This document shows, one piece after another, positions 60,001 to 64,000 of a stretch of DNA of 64,000 bases. The stretch lies in the NCBI GenBank assembly GCA_963680875.1, contig OY804580.1, positions 93,401,353 through 93,465,352 of the forward strand, written 5' to 3'. Positions within the stretch are counted from its first letter, which is position 1, and the number at the start of each line of letters is the position of its first letter. Source of the DNA: Bathymodiolus brooksi. Lineage: Eukaryota > Mollusca > Bivalvia > Mytilida > Modiolidae. A program made the translations under genes and the position numbers. Under the pieces are notes generated by a model. It worked only from the letters and a program-made list of their open reading frames with translations. It did no database searches and was not told where the DNA came from.

Positions 60001-60344
60001 GACTGCTTAACAGAGGTGACCGCATGGGCAGGTTCCACTGTATTAATTTTCTCTCTATTGCAACAGAGACAAACAAAAATTTATCAATAAGATAAAAATC
60101 TATACATATAATGCGATATTTGTTTATTTACAGTAATATTTTATCAATAAACTGCAACAACAAGATCACATCTCATATTGCATTGCACCAGAAATCAATA
60201 GTTACAATTTTGTCAGGAAAAGAGTTCAGTTGATAGATACTATATGTTGTCATGGTAATTTGAAGATAAACAAATTTGGCATTTTTTGTTTACATAATTG
60301 TACAAACCTTGCAGATAATCTGCTAGATCTCCACCATTGCAATA
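30575..60344 (-). CDS. ULK: ULK1/ULK2 (Atg1/Unc-51) autophagy-initiating Ser/Thr kinase, 22 exons, 5' end outside window
   Basis: Exons, 5' to 3': 60308-60344, 58698-58748, 58306-58428, 53755-53828, 52740-52900, 51239-51321, 50519-50575, 49689-49813, 46450-46600, 43042-43322, 42259-42331, 41424-41543, 40408-40605, 39784-39915, 38854-39086, 37787-37912, 34480-34526, 33989-34107, 32958-33109, 31852-31896, 31549-31639, 30575-30657. All introns are GT..AG with matching phases; the total is 2,562 nt (853 residues plus TGA). The protein begins mid-kinase at [12 protein letters not shown]. It has the catalytic [11 protein letters not shown], activation loop [12 protein letters not shown], a Ser/Pro-rich middle and a C-terminal EAT domain ending [10 protein letters not shown]. 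In animals ULK phosphorylates ATG13, FIP200 and other autophagy proteins downstream of mTORC1 and AMPK. The N-lobe with the ATP-binding Lys was not found up to 64,000. ULK1 and ULK2 cannot be told apart; invertebrates usually have one. Confidence 0.96.
30755..31030 (+). mobile_element. RT-family 3' tail in the last ULK intron
   Basis: GTAACTAGATTAACAAGGCG, AAGTGGAGCAGGAACGGCTT, ACCCTTCTGGAGTACCTGAG, GGGTTCGTGTTACTCGATCT and CCATTGTGTTGTCTGTCC in the order seen at 15430-15650. It directly precedes fold-back repeat G copy 2. Confidence 0.65.
31036..31393. mobile_element. Fold-back repeat G, copy 2, in an ULK intron
   Basis: Arms TAAGGAATATTTGAAATTGT and ACAATTTCAAATATTCCTTA, then the same 3' segment as 28645-28985 (GACGTCACAATACCAACCCA, CCAATCAGATTGCAGT). 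It lies between the last two ULK coding exons. Confidence 0.8.
31674..32085 (-). mobile_element. Two SINE family 1 fragments (31674-31740, 31965-32085) either side of an ULK exon
   Basis: Both are 3' parts only: TGGTGTTTAACACCACTTTC and AACAATATTTCAGTTATATC..GACAAACTTTATAACAG. The small ULK exon 31852-31896 lies between them. Confidence 0.68.
32415..32678 (-). mobile_element. SINE family 1, full length, ULK intron
   Basis: Plus strand from TTAAAGCCACTTTTAACAAT through GTGGCGGTCAGTTTTATTGG, GGGATTCGAACTCACCAC to CTACCATCCGACCACGACCA. Same sense as ULK. Confidence 0.8.
33337..33440 (-). mobile_element. SINE family 1, 3' fragment, ULK intron
   Basis: GGTGCTTAATGCCACTTTCA, ATACTGTGGCGGTCAGTTTT and GGTGGAAGAAACGGAGTACC. 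A further trace (AATGTCAACCTTAGCAATAT) lies at 33790. Confidence 0.7.
34885..35045. repeat. G-rich ~30 bp minisatellite, about five copies, ULK intron
   Basis: AATTAGGGTGGGGGTGTTCA with ATTATTT repeats with small changes. The plus strand has repeated runs of 3 to 5 G; the ULK transcript strand is C-rich. Confidence 0.82.
35040..35114 (+). repeat. Dispersed repeat E fragment at the array border
   Basis: TTTGTTAATATTGGTGGCAT, ATCATTATCTAAACTTTCTT matches repeat E ends at 17600-17640 and 61010-61035. It directly joins the 76 bp array and shows what the ULK intron looked like just after its donor before amplification. Confidence 0.5.
35115..37850 (-). repeat. Exon-derived 76 bp tandem array, ~36 units, in ULK
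   Basis: The span is 2,736 bp, 36 x 76. On the ULK strand each unit starts GAACTAGCACAGACAAGAGG and continues to TTAGTTTACAT, then a donor-like site and 13 nt of intron. The first 63 nt are the last 21 codons ([20 protein letters not shown] plus Q) of exon 37787-37912, whose 3' part is the most upstream unit. Differences are mostly silent: CTG to CTA Leu, GGT to GGG Gly. Units differ at the donor: 10 have CAG|ATAGG, 23 have CTG|GTAGG (one CTG|GTAAG), one TAG|GTAGG, and only 37629 and the true exon have CAG|GTAGG. A further variant (ATTATGTACC spacer) recurs every 5-6 units, so there is higher-order structure. Counts were made by eye. Confidence 0.95.
38285..38520 (-). mobile_element. SINE family 1, strongly diverged, ULK intron
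   Basis: GGGGTGTTTAATACCATGCT, GAGGATCAGTTTTATTGTAT, CAAGTCACTAACAAACTTTA and GTGATGATAGGCACGGATAG keep the order of the SINE with many changes. Confidence 0.6.
38510..38853. repeat. Imperfect ~110 bp tandem repeat, three copies, abutting an ULK splice donor
   Basis: GAAAACAAATGACAGGAGGA (38516), GAAAACAAATGGCAGGGGGG (38639) and GATAACAAATTTTATAGAAG (38746) each precede TTTTTCTGAAAA-like and CACTGAATTGATA blocks. The last block runs into the GTAAGA donor of exon 38854-39086. Confidence 0.7.
39140..39390 (-). mobile_element. SINE family 1, full length, ULK intron
   Basis: ATGGTGTTTAACGCCACTTT..CGGAGTACCCGGAGAAAACC..GGGTTCGAACTCACGACTTT..CTACCATACGATCAC. Well conserved, same sense as ULK. Confidence 0.82.
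39784..49813 (-). CDS. ULK: ULK exons encoding the Ser/Pro-rich regulatory region with LIR-type motif (seven exons)
   Basis: Exons 49689-49813, 46450-46600, 43042-43322, 42259-42331, 41424-41543, 40408-40605 and 39784-39915. 46450-46600 contains [13 protein letters not shown], matching the DDFVMVP LIR that binds ATG8/LC3-family proteins in ULK1. 43042-43322 contains [18 protein letters not shown], the conserved [11 protein letters not shown] block. 41424-41543 contains [20 protein letters not shown]. 40408-40605 contains [18 protein letters not shown], matching LPPILGSPTK of ULK1. Many Ser-Pro and Arg-x-x-Ser sites could be kinase targets, but none can be assigned to AMPK or mTORC1 from sequence alone. 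Confidence 0.93.
39945..40105 (-). mobile_element. SINE family 1, 3' half, ULK intron
   Basis: ATGGTGTTTAACGCCACTTT, ATATCGTGACAGTCAGTTTT and GGAGTACCCAGAGAAAACCA. The start lies ~30 bp from the acceptor of exon 39784-39915. Confidence 0.75.
40708..40780. repeat. ~34 bp perfect direct duplication, ULK intron
   Basis: ACACCCTCTAAAACCATTAG and TGAGAGATATCCCTCT occur twice back to back. Confidence 0.85.
41545..41890. repeat. 46 bp tandem array, ~7.5 copies, abutting an ULK splice acceptor
   Basis: ACAATATGACAAGGTTTAAA starts at 41551, 41597, 41643, 41689, 41735, 41781, 41827 and 41873. The first unit overlaps the polypyrimidine region of the acceptor of exon 41424-41543, but the array units end in TTTTTTAATTT instead of TTTTGCAG, so the AG is present only at the real site. 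Confidence 0.93.
42055..42580 (-). mobile_element. Two SINE family 1 fragments (42055-42215, 42500-42580) either side of an ULK exon
   Basis: First: GTTAAATACCACTTTCAACA..CTGACAAACTTTATCACATA. Second: TATGGTGTTTAATGCCACAT..ATATCGGGGCGAAGGTCAGT. The 73 nt ULK exon 42259-42331 lies between. Confidence 0.7.
43526..45660. mobile_element. Helitron-like non-autonomous element A: ~13 units of ~155 bp, 3' end lost
   Basis: The left end reads CTAGAGGCTCAGTGGGCTTG then CGCTCACCTTTC. Units share ATGAGCAATCTTTATAGAGG, TGCTTCCTACCAAGTTTCGA, TTCATTTGGCCAAGCGGTTT and CAATCAGAAACAAGAATTGC. A three-unit (~469 bp) higher-order repeat is visible between ~44030 and ~44950. Frames inside (for example 43944-44129 and 44368-44595) are repeat translations. 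No hairpin end is seen near 45660. It fills the ULK intron between exons 43042-43322 and 46450-46600. Confidence 0.78.
45661..46449. other. ULK intron, nothing further recognised
   Basis: Includes a short direct duplication (ATCTGATATGATGTTCAGAT at ~46119 and ~46175). No exon seen. Confidence 0.5.
46601..48727. other. ULK intron with unassigned sequence
   Basis: Contains repeated AGAAGT/ACTTCTCCC motifs at 46720-46830 and 47920-48010 in opposite orientation (GGGGCTCACATTGG versus GTGGGAGCCCTGTG), perhaps ends of an unrecognised ~1.3 kb element. A hairpin (GTAGCCCTATGGTCC with GGACCATAAAGGGCTAC) lies at about 48676-48715, just before element B. Confidence 0.4.
48728..49646. mobile_element. 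Helitron-like element B: ~6 units with hairpin and CTAA 3' end
   Basis: Units match element A; about 500 bp (48843-49350) is nearly identical to 45087-45600. The end reads ACGGACGACGGACGCCAAGT, then a hairpin CTCACATTGCC-TTT-GGCAAGGTGAG (49618-49642) followed by CTAA. A terminal hairpin plus CTRR is the 3' signature of Helitrons/Helentrons. The element ends ~40 bp before ULK exon 49689-49813 on the plus strand. Confidence 0.78.
50104..50375 (+). mobile_element. SINE family 1, full length, antisense to ULK
   Basis: AATTGTATGGTAGTTAGATT, GTTGTGAGTTCGAACCCGGC, GTGGTTTTCTCCGGGTACTC, ACCGCCACAATATAACTGAA and AAGTGGCGTTAAACACC. Confidence 0.82.
50519..60344 (-). CDS. ULK: ULK exons encoding the kinase hinge and C-lobe (seven exons)
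   Basis: 60308-60344 gives [12 protein letters not shown] (hinge). 58698-58748 gives [16 protein letters not shown]. 58306-58428 gives [20 protein letters not shown] and [12 protein letters not shown]. 53755-53828 gives [20 protein letters not shown] with SPMYM; the Thr before LCGSP is the activation-loop position equal to human ULK1 Thr180. 52740-52900 gives [33 protein letters not shown]. 51239-51321 gives [20 protein letters not shown]. 50519-50575 gives [17 protein letters not shown], the end of the domain. Catalytic Asp, DFG Asp and APE Glu are all present, so the C-lobe looks active. Confidence 0.95.
50655..50830. repeat. Dispersed repeat D, copy in an ULK intron
   Basis: AAAAATACCCCATCGTTGGA, TGTGCCACTAACATTCCTGG, ATTGGTACTTCAATAAAAAG and TTTATGGGCTTAAACCTCCC match the order of 1690-1905. 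Confidence 0.5.
51365..52345. mobile_element. Fold-back repeat G, copy 3, split by a ~670 bp insertion
   Basis: 51365-51545 holds the fold-back arms (GAATATGTTCAATTTTTTAA with TTGAACATATTC) and TTACCACAAAATTTAATGAT. The 3' segment (ATATGTTGGCGACGTCACAA, CAACCCAGGTAATCAAGTAT, CAGATTGCAGTATTCACATC) resumes only at ~52235. The inserted part contains GGGGTATTTGCCC/GCAAATACCCC inverted motifs and a hairpin at its right end. In an ULK intron. Confidence 0.72.
52063..52205. repeat. Hairpin-forming inverted repeat inside the insertion
   Basis: ATATCCTGTTAGTGAGGGTT..TTTGCGAAAAATA pairs with TATTTTTCGCAAAAAAAACC..CTCACTAACAGGATAT across a ~70 nt centre. Confidence 0.82.
52965..53175 (+). mobile_element. 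SINE family 1, antisense to ULK
   Basis: ACAACTACCTGTGCAATCAG, GTGAGTTCAAATCCCGATCA, GTGATAAAAGCTTTGTCAGT and AAGTGGTGTTAAACACC. A small fragment on the other strand lies at 53400-53460. Confidence 0.78.
53866..57775. mobile_element. Helitron-like element C: ~23 units of 166 bp in a 332 bp dimer pattern, complete ends
   Basis: Left end AGAGGCTCTCAAGAGCCTGT, then GTTCACCTGG (53889-53898). The body alternates two 166 bp unit types. One has CCGATCGGCATAAAAAACA and TGATCATTCCTGGGCAGTTT; the other has CATATCGGAACAAAAAACCT and TGAACATTCATGTACAGTTT. The right end is TTCACCTGGACC-TTT-GGTCCAGGTGAA (57745-57771) and CTAA. The left GTTCACCTGG is the subterminal counterpart of the hairpin arm, as in Helentrons. 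Repeated 119-codon frames on the minus strand are phase artefacts of the 332 bp period. It fills the ULK intron between exons 53755-53828 and 58306-58428. Confidence 0.82.
58105..58230 (-). mobile_element. SINE family 1 fragment, ULK intron
   Basis: TTTCAACTATATTTCAGTTA, GTGGAGGAAACCAGAGTGCC and CTGTCGCAAGTCACTGACTA. Starts ~75 bp from the donor of exon 58306-58428. Confidence 0.68.
58749..60307. other. ULK intron, nothing further recognised
   Basis: AT-rich. A short duplicated block (ATTAATTTTCTCTCTATTGC at ~59800 and ~60043) and AAGAGGTCACC/CAGGTGACC motifs near 59895-60025 were seen. No exon. Confidence 0.5.
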
Positions 60345-60464
60345 CTGAAAGATAAAATAAAGTAGGGTCTTATATGTAAATTTTTGTACTGTTCATGTGT
60401 ACATGTGTACGTTGTCATTCAATTTTGTGATAATGATTGGTTTTTGGGGGGTTTTTTTCATTCT

Positions 60465-60695
60465 ATGTGCCACCACTGCCTATCACCAATAAGGTTGTGA
60501 GTATGAATCCCGCTCATGGCGAGGTGTACTCGATACAACATTATGTGATAAAGTTTGTCAGTGAGTCAGTGACTTGCAAAAGGTCGGTGGTTTTCTCCGG
60601 GTACTCCAAGTTCCTCCACCAATAAAACTGACCACCACGATATAACTGAAATATTGTTGAAAGTGGCATTAAACACCATAAACCTAAGCCTAACG
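60465..60695 (+). mobile_element. SINE family 1, antisense to ULK, beyond the most 5' exon seen
   Basis: ACTGCCTATCACCAATAAGG, CCCGCTCATGGCGAGGTGTA, CTCGATACAACATTATGTGA, GTGGTTTTCTCCGGGTACTC and TGAAATATTGTTGAAAGTGG. Confidence 0.8.
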
Positions 60696-60834
60696 GTTAA
60701 CCTGTAAATTTTTGTACGGTTCATGTGTATGTTGTCATTCATTTTTTTTTTATGATTTGTCTTTACGAGTGGAAACAAATCTGTGAAGTTTTTTTTCTCA
60801 TTCTATGTTTATATTTGTCATTCATGAAGATCCA

Positions 60835-61310
60835 ATTATTACTAGGGCCCCTGGGGAGGGTAGGAATCCCATTAAACTGGTTTTACCCTGCCACATGTTT
60901 GTGCCTGTCCAAGCAAGGACCTGGATTTTTTCCAACACCATATATCATGGTCTTCTTTGTGCTTAATGGTTTGAGATGAGGAACGATTGTTTGTGATGGA
61001 ATTGTTGACCGTCACTGTTTAATCTTTCTTTTCATACCATTATGTGCACATCTATAGACTTTACAGTAACATACAATGATTTCATCATGTACAAATAATG
61101 TACATGTACTATCCATCTTTAGTTGTTTGTGTTCTTTTATTCTTGAATTGTGTTCTCTATGACAAAATGCTTGGTTCTTGGGTTGTGTTCACAATGACAA
61201 AATGCTTGGTTCTTGGGTTGTGTTCACAATGACAAAATGTTTAGTTGTTTGTGTTCACAACGACAAACATGCTTGGTTCTTGTGATAAGTTGTGATCACA
61301 ATGACATAAT
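60835..61310 (+). repeat. Dispersed repeat E copy (60835-61060) and ~37 bp tandem repeat (61150-61310)
   Basis: Repeat E: ACATGTTTGTGCCTGTCCAA, GGACCTGGATTTTTTCCAAC, ACCATATATCATGGTCTTCT and GACCGTCACTGTTTAATCTT. It is followed by four imperfect units of TGACAAAATGCTTGGTTCTT plus GGGTTGTGTTCACAA. Confidence 0.65.
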
Positions 61311-61452
61311 GCTTTATTTTATTAACCTATGTTATTCAGGACAAGGACCTTATTTTAACAGTGCTTGTCAAAAATGGCAATAAAAACTTGTTTTTAGAGG
61401 ACTAAAAATTATTGTCAGTAGGGTTAGCAGAAACAGCAGGCCTCGACATTGG

Positions 61453-62667
61453 GTACCTGTAAAATGCGAAATGAAACGCGAAACGAAATGAAACGAAATT
61501 TACCAAAACGAAAGGAAACGAAACGAAATGAAACATAACAAAATTTACCGAAACGAAACGGAACGGAACGAAACAAAATGAAATGCACACAAAAACTGGA
61601 AGGGAATGCAATTTAGTGAAATGAATATACCGAAACGTAACAAAACAGAATATGTCGAAACATACATGCCTATTCCAAGCCCGATCTGGATGACCATTGG
61701 TCATATAAATGGTTGTTCTTGTCGTCGGAGTTGTGGGTGGTTCTTTTTGTCGATGTTCATGTGATTGTCGGTGAACACTGCTTGACTTTTTTTTCTTTTC
61801 AATATTCAATACAAAATACGTGAATAATCATGCCGAGGGCTTACTGCAAAAAGGTGCTATGTGTATGTATTTAATATAATTTTCTATATAGGCCCTATAC
61901 ATAGCCCCTTTATGCACTGAACCCTCGATATACAAACTCCTTGTTGGAAACTTATACTAGTATAGATTTTTGAGACATTGTATTGTTCAGGAATATTCTA
62001 GAATAAACCTGCCATTTACCTCATTGCCGGTCGACGAGTACTCTAGGACATTTTGGCTGCCACAGCAAAATACAACGATTCTTTAACGTGCATGGAAGTC
62101 GGCATTCTCAAAACGCAGGACTAGGACGTCACTTTCCGATGGACGCCCATGAAGGAGGGGTCGAACCCAGCAAGCCTGGGAGGCCGGATTGTGTTTCTAC
62201 CCCGACATCCCTCGGAGATCGCATGAATGAAGGGTCGTACCCCGCAAGCCATCGAAAATACCTGTTTTTCCCCCATACTAAATTATAGTGACACAGCTGA
62301 ATTTTACCAATGCCCACAGACACACTTGCAGTGTTCACCAAACGGCGAATTTCATACTCCCAATAGTCCATTTGTGCCACCAACAGTTATTAGAGGTAAA
62401 TACATTGCTGTTATGTGAATATATAGCGTAATAATATTGATATTGCATGGAAGTTATACCAAATCTCTTGAACTGTGAAATGATAATCTAATTATTAAAT
62501 TTGATTTTTAATTGGGACAGACATTTGCTCCTCGATTGGCCCAGTTTGGAAACCCCTCAGTGTATGTTAGAGATAAACATGGTGTAGTTTCGTTTTGTTT
62601 CGATAAATTTCGTTTCATTTTATTTCGTTCCGTTTCGTTTCATTTCGCATTTTACAGGTACCCCTCA
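61453..62667. mobile_element. ~1.2 kb element with GAAACG-rich terminal inverted repeats
   Basis: GGGTACCTGTAAAATGCGAA at the left and TTCGCATTTTACAGGTACCC at the right start arms of ~100 bp made of GAAAC/GAAAT units. The centre (62040-62400) includes GATTCTTTAACGTGCATGG and short frames on both strands with no recognised domain. No clear target duplication was found. Confidence 0.6.
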
Positions 62668-62689
62668 ACATTAACGTTTGTCCGGTACC

Positions 62690-63600
62690 AGTAAAAACTG
62701 ACGTCGGACAAGTAGATCTTGTATCATGGTTGTCCAACGGGACAAGTGAAAATATGAATGTTCTATCTTTTGGAGGTTATTTTCTATCATAAAAATGTGT
62801 TGCTTGTCATTTTGACAGACAAAAACTTCGTAAATAATTATTTCAATGTGTTTAAAACTATCGGTTTCCGTTGAAGTACACTATCGCTAATTATAACGGT
62901 GAACCAAGAGATATTCTGAACATATACTTGATCCGTATCTTTTCAGCGATTTGATTAAACGACAACTGGCATTAAGTAATTATAATGAAATAGAAATTGA
63001 TTTGTTTATAGTGTTTCCTTCCCTTACACAATAATTCCCTGGAGACGTAAATAAAATGTCCATCAACATGGATCTATATTCCCTGATCTTAGAAAGTACA
63101 GATTTACAACAAGCGGCGGAGATCAATTCAACCATAAAATCTGATTTTAATTTTCCATTGAGGGACATTCAGTAGCTGATTTTGATACACAATCTGCATT
63201 CAATAGATGGTGAACAACGACATTCAAAGCATCCTGGATTCAATCCACATTATACGATTACCGCTTAGATGGGCCTGCTATTCGAGAACCAAACTTAGAA
63301 ATTTACGATTAGACACTCATACCATGTTGGCATCGTTTGATACCAATATGACTTATGTCTAAGTGTATGTTAATTTGTTGATTAAAGATGTCATAATCAT
63401 AATTTCTGTTAGTAATTAATATGACAGGATGTGATAATGTTTGTGAGACAATAACCAAAACATTTTACACAAATTGCTGATAATTATTCTCTAGTTTTTG
63501 TAATTTTAATTAGTTTTTTCGGACAACTAAAAGATTGAGTCGGACAAGTACTTTTATTAGTTAGTTGTCCGAAGGGACAAATTAAAAAATATGCTAATGT
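62690..63600. repeat. Pair of ~70 bp direct repeats 836 bp apart with an unassigned interior
   Basis: GTCGGACAAGTAGATCTTGT..TTGTCCAACGGGACAAG (62703) resembles GTCGGACAAGTACTTTTATT..TTGTCCGAAGGGACAAA (63539). A 62-codon minus frame (62980-63168; KSDFMVELISAACCKSVLSK) lies between; I do not recognise it. They could be LTR-like ends or a duplicated motif. Confidence 0.5.
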
Positions 63601-64000
63601 AGAGGCCTGAACAGATGTTGGTTTTTTTTGGCCTGACATGATACATGTATCTATATAATTCTAAAATGAGATAATTTATCATACAATGTATTTTTTTTTT
63701 TATTATGTGTTTACAATTATTAATCCATTTTGTCTTGGTCATTCAACTAGAATTGTGAATAAATAATCTAGAAACCAGGGTTGGTGAACTTGTAACATTT
63801 GTATAGGAAGCTTTAAGCTACAAGTTTAAAGTTTATATCAAAAACAACAAAATCAATACATGAAGCTACATGTACCTGTTGATAAACTATCTAGTGTTTA
63901 TCAAATGGCACTTTTATCATTTTTACTCTTGCGCAAACAATTCATAATACAATAAAATTTGTTATTATTTTGGATTAAAAAAAAAAAATTATCGTAAAAA
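63601..64000. other. AT-rich right end, nothing recognised
   Basis: Probably still within the ULK 5' introns, since the kinase N-lobe exons have not yet appeared. Confidence 0.4.

Noticed and set aside
62088..62418. Possible exons (62227-62418 plus, 62129-62383 minus)
   Set aside because: Both strands are open, neither gives a known domain, and the sequence lies inside an inverted-repeat element.
60345..64000. Exons for the ULK kinase N-lobe (glycine loop, catalytic Lys, VYLVME)
   Set aside because: Searched by eye for an exon ending at the codon before YCNGG with a GT donor; none was found, so they probably lie beyond the window.

Overview
The window is nuclear DNA from a metazoan, most likely a mollusc and probably a bivalve. 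The evidence is AT-rich sequence, spliced genes with GT/AG introns, a secreted C1q-domain gene, many tRNA-derived SINEs, and Helitron-type non-autonomous elements with internal ~160 bp tandem repeats like those described in oysters and mussels. No bacterial, plasmid or CRISPR sequence was seen. Calls come from reading the sequence and recalled family motifs; no database search was run.

Layout. 1-3.1 kb holds dispersed repeats. 3.35-5.66 kb (+) is a complete two-exon C1q-domain gene. 6.03-14.27 kb (-) holds the two last recognisable exons of a PRAME/LRRC14-like leucine-rich-repeat gene, with an apparent frameshift. Its intron contains a 4,951 bp terminal-inverted-repeat element with an 8 bp target duplication, into which a 5'-truncated non-LTR retrotransposon and a palindromic repeat are nested. 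14.3-25.7 kb is a graveyard of SINEs, reverse-transcriptase relics and fold-back repeats. It includes a 982 bp element with ~290 bp inverted repeats, a 9 bp target duplication and an internal RecQ-helicase-like coding fragment.

30.58-60.34 kb (-) is the main gene: 22 exons of an ULK1/ULK2/Atg1-type autophagy kinase. The exons were joined by hand. All splice phases agree and the joined CDS is 2,562 nt, or 853 codons plus stop. The N-terminal kinase lobe and start codon lie beyond position 64,000. The gene keeps the catalytic loop, DFG, activation loop, a LIR-type motif, the PIPVPTQV block and the C-terminal EAT domain.

The most unusual feature is inside this gene. The 63 nt 3' part of one EAT-domain exon, plus the first 13 nt of the following intron, has been amplified into about 36 tandem 76 bp copies (35,115-37,850), each with a copy of the splice donor region. 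Only the copies beside the real exon keep the consensus donor; the rest carry one of two donor changes. Two other ULK introns also have tandem arrays touching a splice site. Three Helitron-like arrays sit in other ULK introns.

60.35-64 kb holds further repeats and no recognised exon.
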